NCBI GenBank assembly: GCA_017404145.1
Contig: JAFRCW010000011.1
Location: 1-36,792 of the forward strand
Source of the DNA: Ruminococcus sp.
GTDB lineage: Bacteria > Bacillota > Clostridia > Oscillospirales > Acutalibacteraceae
Direction of reading: 5' to 3'
DNA: 36,792 nucleotides
The notes under the pieces are model-generated. The model was not told the origin of the DNA. It searched no databases and saw only the letters and a program-made list of their open reading frames with translations. Below, in pieces: positions 22,512 to 30,805 of this stretch (position 1 is its first letter; each line of letters opens with the position of its first letter). The translations under genes and the position numbers were made by a program.

Positions 22512-23744
22512 TTACACTTCTTCTGTGTTGAGATTTTCAGCGGCGCATAAAGCGGAGGCGAACGCGAACTGCAGGTTATAGCCTCCGCAGTCGCCGTCAA
22601 CATCCAGCGCCTCGCCGATGATGTACAGCCCTTCGTGGGCGATATGCTCAAAGTCCTCCGCGATAATATCGGAAACTTTCACGCCGCCCGCGGTGACCTG
22701 CGCGTTTTTCATATCAAACTTCGGGATCGTCTCAAACCGCCAGTCAAAGACGGTCTCGGCAAGCGTTTTGACGTTTTCTTCTGTCAGAGAGGACGCCGGC
22801 GCGCTCGGAGAGAGCTTTGCGGATTTCAAGAGCGCGATACCGATATTCTTGTGGAACATTCCGGTGAAGATCTTCTGTGCTTCACCGGAGTTGACCGTTT
22901 TGATTCTATCGCTGAGCAATGTCCGAATCTCTTCAGCGCTCATTTCGGGAAGCAGCGATACGCCGATCTCGCACCCGCGCCGCTGGTTGGGGGTGCGGGA
23001 GAGATTGAATACACATATGCCCGACAGGGCGTTCTCGGTGAACTGTACCTCGCCGGTCTCCTCCTTAATCTTCTCACCCTTCTGATAGAGCGTGACCTTG
23101 GCGTTCGCCCTCACTCCCTTGAGCATTTTGATCACGGGAGATTTGACATAAACGGGCGAGAGGGAAGGAGCGCAGTGAGTGGTTCTCAGCCCGAGCATTT
23201 TGAACAGATCTTGGGAGCCGGATTCCCGATAAGCGTAGTCTGACTTGCCGCCCGAGGCGATGACCAGCTTTTGTGTGAACACCGTATCGTCCGTCAGCGT
23301 GATCTGGTAGCCGGTTCTGGTAGGCTTGATGTCCATGATCTCTACGCTGCAGCGCACTTCAACATTCCGGCGGTCCAGCTCTGCTCTGAGGACGTCCAGC
23401 ACGGATGACGCGTGATTGGAGCGGGGATACACCTTGCCGTCATCCTCTTTTGCGGTAAGCAGTCCGAGCGTATGGAACCAGTCGAGAACATATTGAGGAT
23501 TATATTTCTTAAAAAGAATATTAACCAAATCCCGCGCGCCTTCGCCGTGATAGGACGATTCCGAGGCGGTCATATTGGTCATATTACAGCGTCCGTTGCC
23601 GGAAATCATAATTTTTCTGCCGACACGGTCCGCTTTTTCAAGAAGGATGATTTTTTGATCGGGATTGAGCTGCGCCGCTCTGCAGGCGCAGGCGATACCC
23701 GCCGCCCCGCCGCCGATGATGACGGCAAATGCTTGTGTACTCAT
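22512..23744 (-). CDS. HI0933/YhiN (BaiN-like) flavoprotein
   Basis: 410 residues. The opening AFAVIIGGGAAGIACACRAAQL is the dinucleotide-binding motif, followed by ILLEKADRVGRKIMISGNGRCNMTN, the signature of the HI0933 family. ASGGKSDYAYRESGSQDLFKMLGL and the C-terminal GGVKVSDI...LYIIGEALDVDGDCGGYNLQFAFASA complete it. Family members are FAD enzymes; BaiN of Clostridium is reported to act in bile acid 7-dehydroxylation, but most homologues have no known substrate, so no bile role is claimed. GGAG lies 7 nt before the ATG, directly against a long heptamer array. Confidence 0.9.
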   Translation of the reverse strand: MSTQAFAVIIGGGAAGIACACRAAQLNPDQKIILLEKADRVGRKIMISGNGRCNMTNMTASESSYHGEGARDLVNILFKKYNPQYVLDWFHTLGLLTAKEDDGKVYPRSNHASSVLDVLRAELDRRNVEVRCSVEIMDIKPTRTGYQITLTDDTVFTQKLVIASGGKSDYAYRESGSQDLFKMLGLRTTHCAPSLSPVYVKSPVIKMLKGVRANAKVTLYQKGEKIKEETGEVQFTENALSGICVFNLSRTPNQRRGCEIGVSLLPEMSAEEIRTLLSDRIKTVNSGEAQKIFTGMFHKNIGIALLKSAKLSPSAPASSLTEENVKTLAETVFDWRFETIPKFDMKNAQVTAGGVKVSDIIAEDFEHIAHEGLYIIGEALDVDGDCGGYNLQFAFASALCAAENLNTEEV

Positions 23745-23755
23745 TTTTGACTCCG

Positions 23756-23860
23756 TTAGTGGCTGGTGATTAGTGGTTAGTGATTAGTGGTTAGTGGCTG
23801 TTGGTTAGTGGCTGGTGGTTAGTGGTTAGTGGTTAGTGATTGGTGGTTAGGAATTGGGAC
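23756..23860. repeat. Longest heptamer array (TTAGTGG)n, 15 units
   Basis: Fifteen consecutive 7-bp units in perfect phase, mostly TTAGTGG or TTAGTGA with CTGGTGG, CTGTTGG and TTGGTGG variants. It fills nearly all of the gap between the small exporter stop (23876) and the ribosome binding site of the BaiN-like gene (23751-23754). It is the same unit as at 6903 and 16881. Confidence 0.9.
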
Positions 23861-23875
23861 AGATGATTGTGCGGA

Positions 23876-24382
23876 TTATGCCTGAGGAACGCTTGTGGTG
23901 AAAAGCGACGTCAAGAAGCCGAACGCCTGCGGGAGAGCTACGACCAGAGACACGATGACGCCCGCGAGCAGAACGCCGCAGAATACCGCGAGCATAGACT
24001 TTTTAAAGCCCATATCGAGAATAGACGCCGCGAGGGTTCCCGTCCAAGCGCCCGTGACAGGCAGCGGAATACCGACAAAGAACATCAGCGCAATAAAAAG
24101 ACCTTTGCCGCTTTTGGCATTGAGCTTGTCGCCGGCTTTTTCGCCTTTTCTCAGACAGAAGCTGAAGAATTTGCCGATGTACTTTTTATCCTTGCCCCAT
24201 TCCAGCACTTTGCGGGCGAAGAGATAAATAAACGGTACGGGGATCATATTGCCGAGAACAGCGATGAAATAGGCGACAATAGGATTGATGTGGTAGCCCC
24301 ATACGGCCGCCGGGATCGCTCCTCTGAGCTCAAAAATCGGAATCATCGCGAATCCTATGGTAAGCAGATAGTACTTGATCAT
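23876..24382 (-). CDS. Small multidrug export protein family membrane protein (COG2426)
   Basis: 168 residues from the ATG at 24382, which has AGGAG 8 nt upstream. A longer frame from 24496 would start upstream of the promoter found at 24422-24450, so it is rejected. Four to five membrane segments are visible. IPIFELRGAIPAAV near the N-terminus and GNMIPVPFIYLFARKVLEW are typical of the Sm_multidrug_ex family, as is the FVGIPLPVTGAWTGTLAA stretch. The family name is historical and transport has not been shown for most members. First of three genes transcribed on the minus strand. Confidence 0.88.
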   Translation of the reverse strand: MIKYYLLTIGFAMIPIFELRGAIPAAVWGYHINPIVAYFIAVLGNMIPVPFIYLFARKVLEWGKDKKYIGKFFSFCLRKGEKAGDKLNAKSGKGLFIALMFFVGIPLPVTGAWTGTLAASILDMGFKKSMLAVFCGVLLAGVIVSLVVALPQAFGFLTSLFTTSVPQA

Positions 24383-24421
24383 TTCTATACTCCTAGTCAG
24401 TTGTTGTATTATACTCTTAGC

Positions 24422-24450
24422 ATTATAACCGAAAACGGAAAGTATTTCAA
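24422..24450 (-). promoter_or_regulatory. Promoter of the exporter/flavoprotein operon
   Basis: On the minus strand TTGAAA (24445-24450), 17-bp spacer, TATAAT (24422-24427). Confidence 0.75.
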
Positions 24451-24489
24451 TACTTATTTCCGTCAAGACGAAAAAGTTCCCGATTTTGT

Positions 24490-24517
24490 TTGACATCCTC
24501 TTAGTTTGTGATAAAAT
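24490..24517 (+). promoter_or_regulatory. Promoter of the VanZ gene
   Basis: Consensus TTGACA (24490-24495), 16-bp spacer, TAAAAT (24512-24517), 35 bp before the start codon. Confidence 0.75.
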
Positions 24518-24552
24518 GGTAATTGTAGAATTATGCGATATCGGAGGGAAAA

Positions 24553-25257
24553 ATGAAAAAAGCGATAAAATGGACGGCGAGGATCGTTTTTCCCTTGCTG
24601 AGTATCCTGATGATCATCTTCATCTTCTGGCAGTCCTCTATGGACGCGGACGCCTCCGCCGCCGAGAGCGGCTCTGTGATGGACTTCATCAACCGCTTTC
24701 TCCAATCATGGGGGATCGATACCGCCGTCACCGAGTATCTGATTCGCAAGACAGCGCATTTTACAGAGTTCTTTATGTTGGGAACCCTGCTCTTCTGTAC
24801 GATGAAGGTCTGGCTGGACAAAGATATTCTGCTGTTGATCTATCCCGCCGCAGCGGGACTGCTGGTCGCTGTCAGCGATGAGTTTATCCAGATGTTCTCC
24901 TTCGGCAGATCCGCCGAGCTCAACGACGCGATGCTGGATCTGGCAGGCGCGCTGACGGCAGTTGTTCTGCTGTATCTGCTGCTGCTCCTGATTCGGGATA
25001 TCCGAAAGAGCAGGCGAAGCGATATGGATACAGATGATGAAGCACAAGCCGAATCTGACGAAACAGCTGAGGGTGAAGCTAAGGGCGAAGAAAGATCAGA
25101 AGCGGAAAACGAACCGGAAGAAGAACCCTCGAACGAAACGATTGAAACAGCGGAAGACCCGGCTGAAGTACCTGAAAACGGACCGGCTGAAAAAGCCGAT
25201 GATATAACAGATAACGATACCAAAACCGAAGAGAAAAGAGAGACCGAAATTGAGTGA
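24553..25257 (+). CDS. VanZ-like membrane protein with acidic C-terminal tail
   Basis: 234 residues; GGAGGG lies 5-6 nt before the ATG. Four membrane helices (about 8-25, 68-88, 94-112 and 128-150) carry the VanZ pattern: FWQSSMDADAS, RKTAHFTEFFMLG, SDEFIQMFSFGRSAELNDAMLDLAGAL. VanZ proteins are inner-membrane proteins; one confers low-level teicoplanin resistance, but most are of unknown role. The last 85 residues or so (from RRSDMDTDDEAQ) are a highly acidic, low-complexity cytoplasmic tail absent from ordinary VanZ proteins. The next gene overlaps by 8 nt. Confidence 0.88.
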   Translation: MKKAIKWTARIVFPLLSILMIIFIFWQSSMDADASAAESGSVMDFINRFLQSWGIDTAVTEYLIRKTAHFTEFFMLGTLLFCTMKVWLDKDILLLIYPAAAGLLVAVSDEFIQMFSFGRSAELNDAMLDLAGALTAVVLLYLLLLLIRDIRKSRRSDMDTDDEAQAESDETAEGEAKGEERSEAENEPEEEPSNETIETAEDPAEVPENGPAEKADDITDNDTKTEEKRETEIE

Positions 25258-26638
25258 GATAAGAGAAAACAAGATGGGAACCATGTCGATGTTCCCGCTG
25301 ATTATGAGTATGTCGCTGCCGGCGATGTTCTCGATGCTGATCCAGGCGCTGTACAATGTGGTGGACAGTATCTTTGTCGCGCGCTATTCTCCGAAGGCGC
25401 TGTCGGCGGTATCGCTTGCATTTCCCCTGCAGCTGGTTATGGTAGCGTTTGCCGTCGGTACCGCGATCGGCGTCAATTCACTGATCGCGAGAAGACTCGG
25501 CGCGAAAAAGTTTGACGACGCGAACTGCGCCGCGACCCACGGCGTGCTGCTTGCCGTCCTCAGCTGGCTGCTGTTTGTGGTGATCGGACTGGTCTTTTCG
25601 GGCGGATTTATCGCTCTGTTTACCTCCGATAAGGAAATACTGGTGTATGGTAAACAATATCTTTCCATTGTGCTGTGCGTATCGTTCGGAATGATGGTAT
25701 CAACGATGTGTGAGAAGATTCTCCAGAGCACCGGCAATATGATTATCCCGATGCTGACCCAGCTGCTCGGCGCGGTCATCAACCTGATTTTTGATCCTCT
25801 CCTGATTTTCGGCTTATGGATCTTTCCGAAGATGGGCGTGATCGGCGCGGCTGTCGCGACGGTGTTCGGTCAGATCTGCTCGATGATCTTTATCCTGATC
25901 ATCCTGCGGGTGAAACAGCACGAGGTCAAAATTTCTTTCAAAAATTTCCGGTTCAACAAGATGATTGTCAGGGATATTTACGCCGTAGGCTTTCCCGCGA
26001 TCATTATGCAGAGCATCGGCTCGGTGATGGTTTCCGGTATCAACGCGATCATCTCGATGTCCGGTGTGGAGATCGAACTCGCCGAGACAAATATCAACGC
26101 GTTCGGCATCTATTTTAAGCTGCAGAGCTTTGTGTTTATGCCTGTGTTCGGACTCAACCAAGGCGTTTCTCCGATCATCGGCTACAACTTCGGCGCGAGA
26201 AACAAAAAGCGGATGTTCTCGGCGTTTCGATGGGGCTTGCTGATCGCAGTGATTATTATGACAGCGGGTCTGTTATTATTCCAGATCGCCCCCGGATGGC
26301 TTATCTCGCTCTTTGAGGCGGACGCCACCCCGCTTGAGAACAGCTCTCTGATGGAGGTCGGCATACCGGTGCTGAGAATCATCAGTATCGCCTTTGTCTT
26401 TGCCGCGGCAGGCATTATGTTTTCTGCGCTGTTTCAGGCGATCGGCTACGGCTTTTATTCGATGATCATGTCTTTTTCCAGACAGCTGGTGGTGCTGCTG
26501 CCTGCGGCGTTTCTGCTCTCAAAAATCGACTTGAGCGCGATGTGGTACGCGTTCCCGCTGGCGGAGCTGGGCTCTCTGCTGGTGGCGGGCATCTTCTTTG
26601 TGGTATTGCAGAAGAAAGAATTCAGTAAAATGAACTGA
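25250..26638 (+). CDS. MATE family efflux transporter
   Basis: 462 residues with about twelve membrane helices in two halves. MSMSLPAMFSMLIQALYNVVDSIFVARYSPKALSAVSLAFPLQ is the usual MATE opening, and GLNQGVSPIIGYNFGARNKKRMFSAFRWG the second-half equivalent. MATE proteins export cationic drugs or metabolites using a sodium or proton gradient; the substrate is unknown here. The start is uncertain: a TTG at 25250 overlapping the VanZ stop gives the N-terminus seen in relatives, while an ATG at 25274 is possible. Both sites have only a weak ribosome binding site, so translational coupling to VanZ is likely. Confidence 0.92.
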   Translation: MSEIRENKMGTMSMFPLIMSMSLPAMFSMLIQALYNVVDSIFVARYSPKALSAVSLAFPLQLVMVAFAVGTAIGVNSLIARRLGAKKFDDANCAATHGVLLAVLSWLLFVVIGLVFSGGFIALFTSDKEILVYGKQYLSIVLCVSFGMMVSTMCEKILQSTGNMIIPMLTQLLGAVINLIFDPLLIFGLWIFPKMGVIGAAVATVFGQICSMIFILIILRVKQHEVKISFKNFRFNKMIVRDIYAVGFPAIIMQSIGSVMVSGINAIISMSGVEIELAETNINAFGIYFKLQSFVFMPVFGLNQGVSPIIGYNFGARNKKRMFSAFRWGLLIAVIIMTAGLLLFQIAPGWLISLFEADATPLENSSLMEVGIPVLRIISIAFVFAAAGIMFSALFQAIGYGFYSMIMSFSRQLVVLLPAAFLLSKIDLSAMWYAFPLAELGSLLVAGIFFVVLQKKEFSKMN

Positions 26639-26680
26639 TAATCTCTTCGTTTTTTGCATAGAATCTATCGGGTGATATGT

Positions 26681-27046
26681 GTGGAAAACGAAAGAGAGCA
26701 AAGAAAAAACGAAATCATCTATGACGAGGGGTTTCACAGCGCTTCTCAGAAGATCGAGAAGGCGGACGAGATCGAGCCCGTTCCGATCGATGAACAGCCG
26801 AGAAAGGAAAAAGAGGAAAAATATAAGCCGATGCTCATCACGATTCAGCTTGTGCTGTGTCTGCTGTTGGCGCTGTCGCTCTTTCTGCTGAAGTCGACCG
26901 GCTCCGCCTATTATACGCAGTTCAAGGCTTGGTATGACGGCGAGATGAAAAAGACGCTGATTTCCGAAGACGCGTTAGATACCGCGAGATGGGAGGCGAT
27001 TTTGTCTCCCGCTACCGCTGATGAAGCTGCGCCTGAGAGAGACTGA
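26681..27046 (+). CDS. Short single-pass membrane protein, possible SpoIVFA remnant
   Basis: 121 residues if the GTG at 26681 is used (GGGTGA just upstream); a TTG at 26654 would add 9 residues. It has a charged cytoplasmic half (1-50), one membrane helix (about 53-72, LITIQLVLCLLLALSLFLLK) and a short outer part ending in EAAPERD. Position right before an M50 protease and the radical SAM/DUF2344 pair matches SpoIVFA in Clostridia, where the protein continues into an M23-like domain. That domain is missing here, so this is either a stub that holds the protease or a degenerate gene. Identification rests on context and topology; no clear family motif is visible. The next gene starts inside its 3' end (26-nt overlap). 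Confidence 0.5.
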   Translation: MENEREQRKNEIIYDEGFHSASQKIEKADEIEPVPIDEQPRKEKEEKYKPMLITIQLVLCLLLALSLFLLKSTGSAYYTQFKAWYDGEMKKTLISEDALDTARWEAILSPATADEAAPERD

Positions 27047-27587
27047 GATCGTCCTCGGCTATGAGGCGGTCGCGGCGATGACCGCGGCGCTTCTGCTGGA
27101 TAAAGAGGGACGGCTGGTCTGCTGTTTTCTTGCGGCGATCCTGCACGAGTGCGGACATCTTGTGATGCTGCTGTGCTTTCGCTGTCGCGTCAAAAGCGTC
27201 GTTCTGCGGCTGTTTGATGTGAAGCTCGTCGCCGATCCGCCGAAGAACGTCAAAGAAAACGTTCTGATCACGGCGGCGGGGGTGACGGCGAATTTCCTCT
27301 TTGCCGCAGTCTGCTTTCCGTTTTCGAAGAAGCTGTGTATCGCCAACTGTGTGATCGGATGCTTCAATCTTCTGCCGATGGAGAGTCTGGACGGCGGGCG
27401 GCTGTTGAGCCTTTGGCTGTCCCGCAGACTGTCCGATATCGCGGTGGAAAGAGCGGTGAAAATCCTCACCTTTGTTCTACTGACGCCGATATTCTGCGGC
27501 GGGATCTTCGTCCTGCTGCGTACGAAATATAACTATTCGCTGTTGGCGGTATCGCTGTATCTGCTGACGGTATTATTCTTGCATTAG
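27021..27587 (+). CDS. M50 site-2 protease, SpoIVFB-like
   Basis: 188 residues with about five hydrophobic segments. The zinc-binding HExxH is HECGH at residues 42-46 inside a membrane helix, and the third ligand is Asp124 in NLLPMESLDGGR, the NPDG-type motif of this family. SpoIVFB cuts pro-sigma-K in the membrane during sporulation; in organisms without sporulation genes, homologues keep an unknown proteolytic role. No pro-sigma-K gene is in the window. The CBS domain of longer homologues is absent. It overlaps the upstream stub by 26 nt and is followed 9 nt later by the radical SAM gene. Confidence 0.85.
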   Translation: MKLRLRETEIVLGYEAVAAMTAALLLDKEGRLVCCFLAAILHECGHLVMLLCFRCRVKSVVLRLFDVKLVADPPKNVKENVLITAAGVTANFLFAAVCFPFSKKLCIANCVIGCFNLLPMESLDGGRLLSLWLSRRLSDIAVERAVKILTFVLLTPIFCGGIFVLLRTKYNYSLLAVSLYLLTVLFLH

Positions 27588-27596
27588 GAGCAGTTT

Positions 27597-29441
27597 ATGA
27601 TCCCGAAGGAAGTTGAAAAATATTTGCTGAAGGTCCAGAAGCCCGGCCGCTATACCGGCGGCGAGATGGGCGCTGTGATCAAAAAGAAAGAGGACGTTGA
27701 AGTGCGCTTTGCGTTCTGTTTTCCCGATACCTATGAGATCGGGATGTCCCATCTGGGGATCAAGATATTATACTCGCTGTTCAACGAGGTTCCCTATATC
27801 TGGTGCGAGCGTGTGTTCGCTCCGTGGATCGATATGGAAGAAGTGATGCGCGAGCATGATCTGCCGCTCTATGCTTTAGAGTCGGGCGATCCGCTGTGTG
27901 ATTTCGACTTTATCGGGTTTACCTTACAGTATGAGCTATCCTACAGCAATATCCTCAATATGCTCGCTCTGGGCAACGTTCCGATCCTTTCAAAAGACAG
28001 AAAGGGTCTGAAGAATATCGTTGTCGCGGGAGGTCCCAACTGCTGTAACCCTGAGCCGATCACCGATTTTATTGACATCTTCTTCCTCGGCGACGGGGAA
28101 GAGGTCGATCTGGAAGTGATGGAGCTGTACCGCGTCTGCCGTAAGGAGAATACGACGAGAGAAGAGTTTCTCCGCCGCGCTTCACAGATCAAGGGCGTAT
28201 ATGTTCCCTCGCTTTATGAGGTGGATTATAACGACGACGGTACCCTGCGTTCGATCACTCCGCGAGACGGCGCTCCCGCTAAGATCGAGAAGCGCGTGAT
28301 GATGGATATGGACAAGTGTTATTATCCCTCGCGCTTTGTCGTGCCGAATATCGAGATCGTTCACGACCGCGCGGTGGAAGAAATTTTCAGAGGCTGTATC
28401 AGAGGCTGCCGCTTTTGCCAGGCGGGATTTCTGTACCGTCCGGTCAGAGAGAAGTCGGTGGACTGCATTAATGAACAGACCCATACATTATGCCGAAACA
28501 CCGGTTATGATGAGGTTTCTCTCTCGTCGCTGAGCTCTTCCGACTATACGCAGATCGTCCCGCTTTTGACGAAGCTCACCGAGTGGTCGAAGAAGGAGAA
28601 CGTCAGCCTGTCACTGCCGTCGCTGAGAGTGGACGGCTTTACAGACGATATCCTCGACAAGATCAAATCGGTACGCAAGTCCGGTCTGACCTTCGCGCCT
28701 GAGGCGGGTTCCCAGCGGCTGAGAGACGCGATCAACAAGAACGTTTTTGAGGGCGAGCTGATGCACACCTGCTCGGTTGCCTTTGAGGGCGGCTATACGA
28801 CCGTCAAGCTGTATTTTATGATCGGTCTGCCTACCGAGACCTATGACGACGTAGCGGCGATCGCAGAGCTGGGTCAGAAGGTGGTCAACGCCTACTACGC
28901 CTGTGAGAACCGCGCCAAAGGACAGTCGGTGAGAGTGACGATCTCCGCGTCGTCGTTCGTTCCCAAGCCCTTCACGCCTTTCCAGTGGGAGCCGCAGGAC
29001 ACCATGGAAGAGCTGAGAAAGAAACAGCAGCATCTGAAATCCTCGATCACGACTAGAAAGATCACCTATAACTATCACGACTCCGATACTTCGTTCTTAG
29101 AGGCGGTGTTTGCGCGCGGCGACAGAAAGCTCAACGCCGTGATGCTCAAAGCCTTTGAGAAAGGTATCCGCTTTGACGGATGGAGCGACTGCTTCTCTTT
29201 ACAGAAGTGGCTGGAGGTATTTGAAGAATGCGGGATCGATCCCGCGTTTTACGCCAACCGCAAAAGAAGCTTTGAGGAACTTTTGCCGTGGGATCATCTC
29301 GACTACGGCATCAAAAAGTCGTTTTTGCAGAGCGAATGCGAAAAGGCATACCGGAGCGAAAGTTCTCCCAATTGCCGCGAAAAATGCTTAGGCTGCGGCG
29401 CGGCAAAATACGGCGGAGGTGTATGCTATGAGAAACGTTAG
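27597..29441 (+). CDS. TIGR03960-type B12-binding radical SAM protein
   Basis: 614 residues, with GGAG 8 nt before the ATG. The N-terminal part (1-190) is a B12-binding-like fold; GGPNCCNPEPITDFIDIFFLGDGEE is characteristic. The radical SAM cluster is Cys267, Cys271, Cys274 (FRGCIRGCRFCQAGF). The SAM region continues with LSSLSSSDYTQI and FAPEAGSQRLRDAINK. The C-terminal part carries SASSFVPKPFTPFQWEPQ and a Cys-rich end (CREKCLGCGAAKYGGGVC), probably a second metal site. The paired downstream DUF2344 gene overlaps by 14 nt, the standard arrangement; in Clostridia the pair lies near RNase G and ribosomal protein L21. Possible RNA or protein modification; substrate unknown. Confidence 0.93.
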   Translation: MIPKEVEKYLLKVQKPGRYTGGEMGAVIKKKEDVEVRFAFCFPDTYEIGMSHLGIKILYSLFNEVPYIWCERVFAPWIDMEEVMREHDLPLYALESGDPLCDFDFIGFTLQYELSYSNILNMLALGNVPILSKDRKGLKNIVVAGGPNCCNPEPITDFIDIFFLGDGEEVDLEVMELYRVCRKENTTREEFLRRASQIKGVYVPSLYEVDYNDDGTLRSITPRDGAPAKIEKRVMMDMDKCYYPSRFVVPNIEIVHDRAVEEIFRGCIRGCRFCQAGFLYRPVREKSVDCINEQTHTLCRNTGYDEVSLSSLSSSDYTQIVPLLTKLTEWSKKENVSLSLPSLRVDGFTDDILDKIKSVRKSGLTFAPEAGSQRLRDAINKNVFEGELMHTCSVAFEGGYTTVKLYFMIGLPTETYDDVAAIAELGQKVVNAYYACENRAKGQSVRVTISASSFVPKPFTPFQWEPQDTMEELRKKQQHLKSSITTRKITYNYHDSDTSFLEAVFARGDRKLNAVMLKAFEKGIRFDGWSDCFSLQKWLEVFEECGIDPAFYANRKRSFEELLPWDHLDYGIKKSFLQSECEKAYRSESSPNCREKCLGCGAAKYGGGVCYEKR

Positions 29442-30087
29442 AGTGTTCTTCAAAAAATTTGATGAGTGCAAATACATCTCCCATCTGGACCTCAACCGCG
29501 TGATGCTCCGCGCGGTGGGAAAGAGCCGTCTTGACGTCTGGCGTACGGAGGGTTTTAATCAGCACGCGTATATCACCTTCGCGCTGCCGCTGTCGCTGGG
29601 CTTTTCCTCCGAGTGCGAGAGTATGGATTTTCGCCTGCTGGACGACGGGATGGATCTGTCGCTGATTCCCGAAATGCTCAACGTCTGCCTGCCCGAGGGG
29701 ATAAGGGTGTTTGCGTGTGATGAAGCGAAGTACAAGCCCGCCGACATCGACGCGGCATTATACGAGGCGGTATTGACCGCTGATGATATTTCTGCAAAAG
29801 AATTATATACTGCGTTCTCGGAACTGCTTGAATCGGACGAGATCCCGGTGGAGAAAAAGACGAAAAAAGGCTTCAAGACCGTCAATCTCAAGGAGTATGT
29901 CAGAGCGTATTCACTGCTATTGGATGAGCGCTCGGTTACGCTTTCGATCACCCTGCCCGCAGGTTCCTCTACCAATATCAATCCCACTTTGTTTATCACG
30001 GCGCTGGAGAAGAAAACCGGCGCGGAGATTTACTATAATATTTCCAGAAAAGAAATATACACAAAAGAAGGTGTTCCTTTTGCGTAA
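29428..30087 (+). CDS. DUF2344 (TIGR03936) radical SAM-associated protein
   Basis: 219 residues from the ATG at 29428; an in-frame GTG at 29419 belongs to the ribosome binding site GGAGGTG. The opening VRVFFKKFDECKYISHLDLNRVMLRAVGKS is the hallmark of the family (KF...YISHLDLMR), and LPLSLGFSSECESMDF also fits. The family is always beside, or fused to, the TIGR03960 radical SAM protein and is presumed to act with it on the same unknown substrate. Its last 8 nt overlap the HAD gene. Confidence 0.92.
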   Translation: MRNVRVFFKKFDECKYISHLDLNRVMLRAVGKSRLDVWRTEGFNQHAYITFALPLSLGFSSECESMDFRLLDDGMDLSLIPEMLNVCLPEGIRVFACDEAKYKPADIDAALYEAVLTADDISAKELYTAFSELLESDEIPVEKKTKKGFKTVNLKEYVRAYSLLLDERSVTLSITLPAGSSTNINPTLFITALEKKTGAEIYYNISRKEIYTKEGVPFA

Positions 30088-30784
30088 GCGTTTTGATATT
30101 GTTCTGCTTGACGCGGACGAGACGATTTTTGATTTCAAAAAAGCCGAGGCGTATTCCCTGAAAGAGTCGATGGAAGAGTTCGGCTATGAGTTCACCGATG
30201 AGCGTCTGAAGCTCTACAGCGAGATCAATCTCGCCTGCTGGAAGGCGATGGAGCGCGGCGAGCTGCAGCGCGGCCGCCTTACCTCTCTGCGCTTTGAGCG
30301 ATTTTTTGAGGCGATGGGGGAGCGGATCCCCGACTGCGCGGCGTTTCATAACTCCTATATCCACAACCTTGCCGACGCCGGTTTTTTGATCGACGGCGCA
30401 GTGGAATTTCTCAAGAAGCTGCACGAGGAATGTAAGATCTACCTTGCCACCAACGGTTTGACGATCGCCCAGCGCGGCAGACTCGGACGTTCTCGGATCC
30501 GGCCTTATATCGACGATATTTTTATCTCTGAGGAGATCGGTTTTCAAAAACCCACCAAGGAGTATTTTGAATATATTTTCGACAAACTGGGGATCGTTGA
30601 TAAGTCGCGCGTGATCATGGTCGGCGATTCTCTGACCTCCGATATGCAGGGGGGCAGAAACGCCGGTATCGCCACCTGCCGCTACTTAGGCGATCATCCT
30701 CACGAGGACAGCGATCTGGTGGACTATGAGATCACCTCCTACGACGAGTTCTTTAATATTCTTTATGAGAATAAAGACAACTGA
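30080..30784 (+). CDS. YjjG-like HAD family nucleotidase
   Basis: 234 residues if read from the TTG at 30080, which has GAAGGTG about 7 nt upstream; no ATG fits the domain. HAD motifs are all present: DADET with nucleophile Asp11 and Asp13, LATNGL for motif II, FQKPTKEYF with the motif III Lys, and MVGDSLTSDMQGG for motif IV. The cap domain is inserted after motif I. YjjG enzymes remove phosphate from non-canonical pyrimidine nucleotides such as 5-fluoro-UMP in vitro. It takes the place where RNase G usually follows DUF2344 in Clostridia. A terminator ends the operon 22 nt after its stop. Confidence 0.88.
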   Translation: MRKRFDIVLLDADETIFDFKKAEAYSLKESMEEFGYEFTDERLKLYSEINLACWKAMERGELQRGRLTSLRFERFFEAMGERIPDCAAFHNSYIHNLADAGFLIDGAVEFLKKLHEECKIYLATNGLTIAQRGRLGRSRIRPYIDDIFISEEIGFQKPTKEYFEYIFDKLGIVDKSRVIMVGDSLTSDMQGGRNAGIATCRYLGDHPHEDSDLVDYEITSYDEFFNILYENKDN

Positions 30785-30805
30785 TTTGCCAAAACGTATA
30801 TCTTA

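Noticed and set aside
21554..22531. Plus-strand reading frame of 325 codons
   Set aside because: Antisense of the COG2509-like flavoprotein; no ribosome binding site and composition typical of a shadow frame.
22511..22651. N-terminal extension of the COG2509-like protein
   Set aside because: It would lie inside the coding end of the upstream flavoprotein gene; the ATG at 22510 starts the family domain.
23756..23860. CRISPR-like array
   Set aside because: The units are 7 bp and contiguous with no spacers, and no cas gene is nearby.
24383..24496. N-terminal extension of the small exporter protein
   Set aside because: A consensus promoter lies inside it and a good ribosome binding site precedes the internal ATG at 24382.
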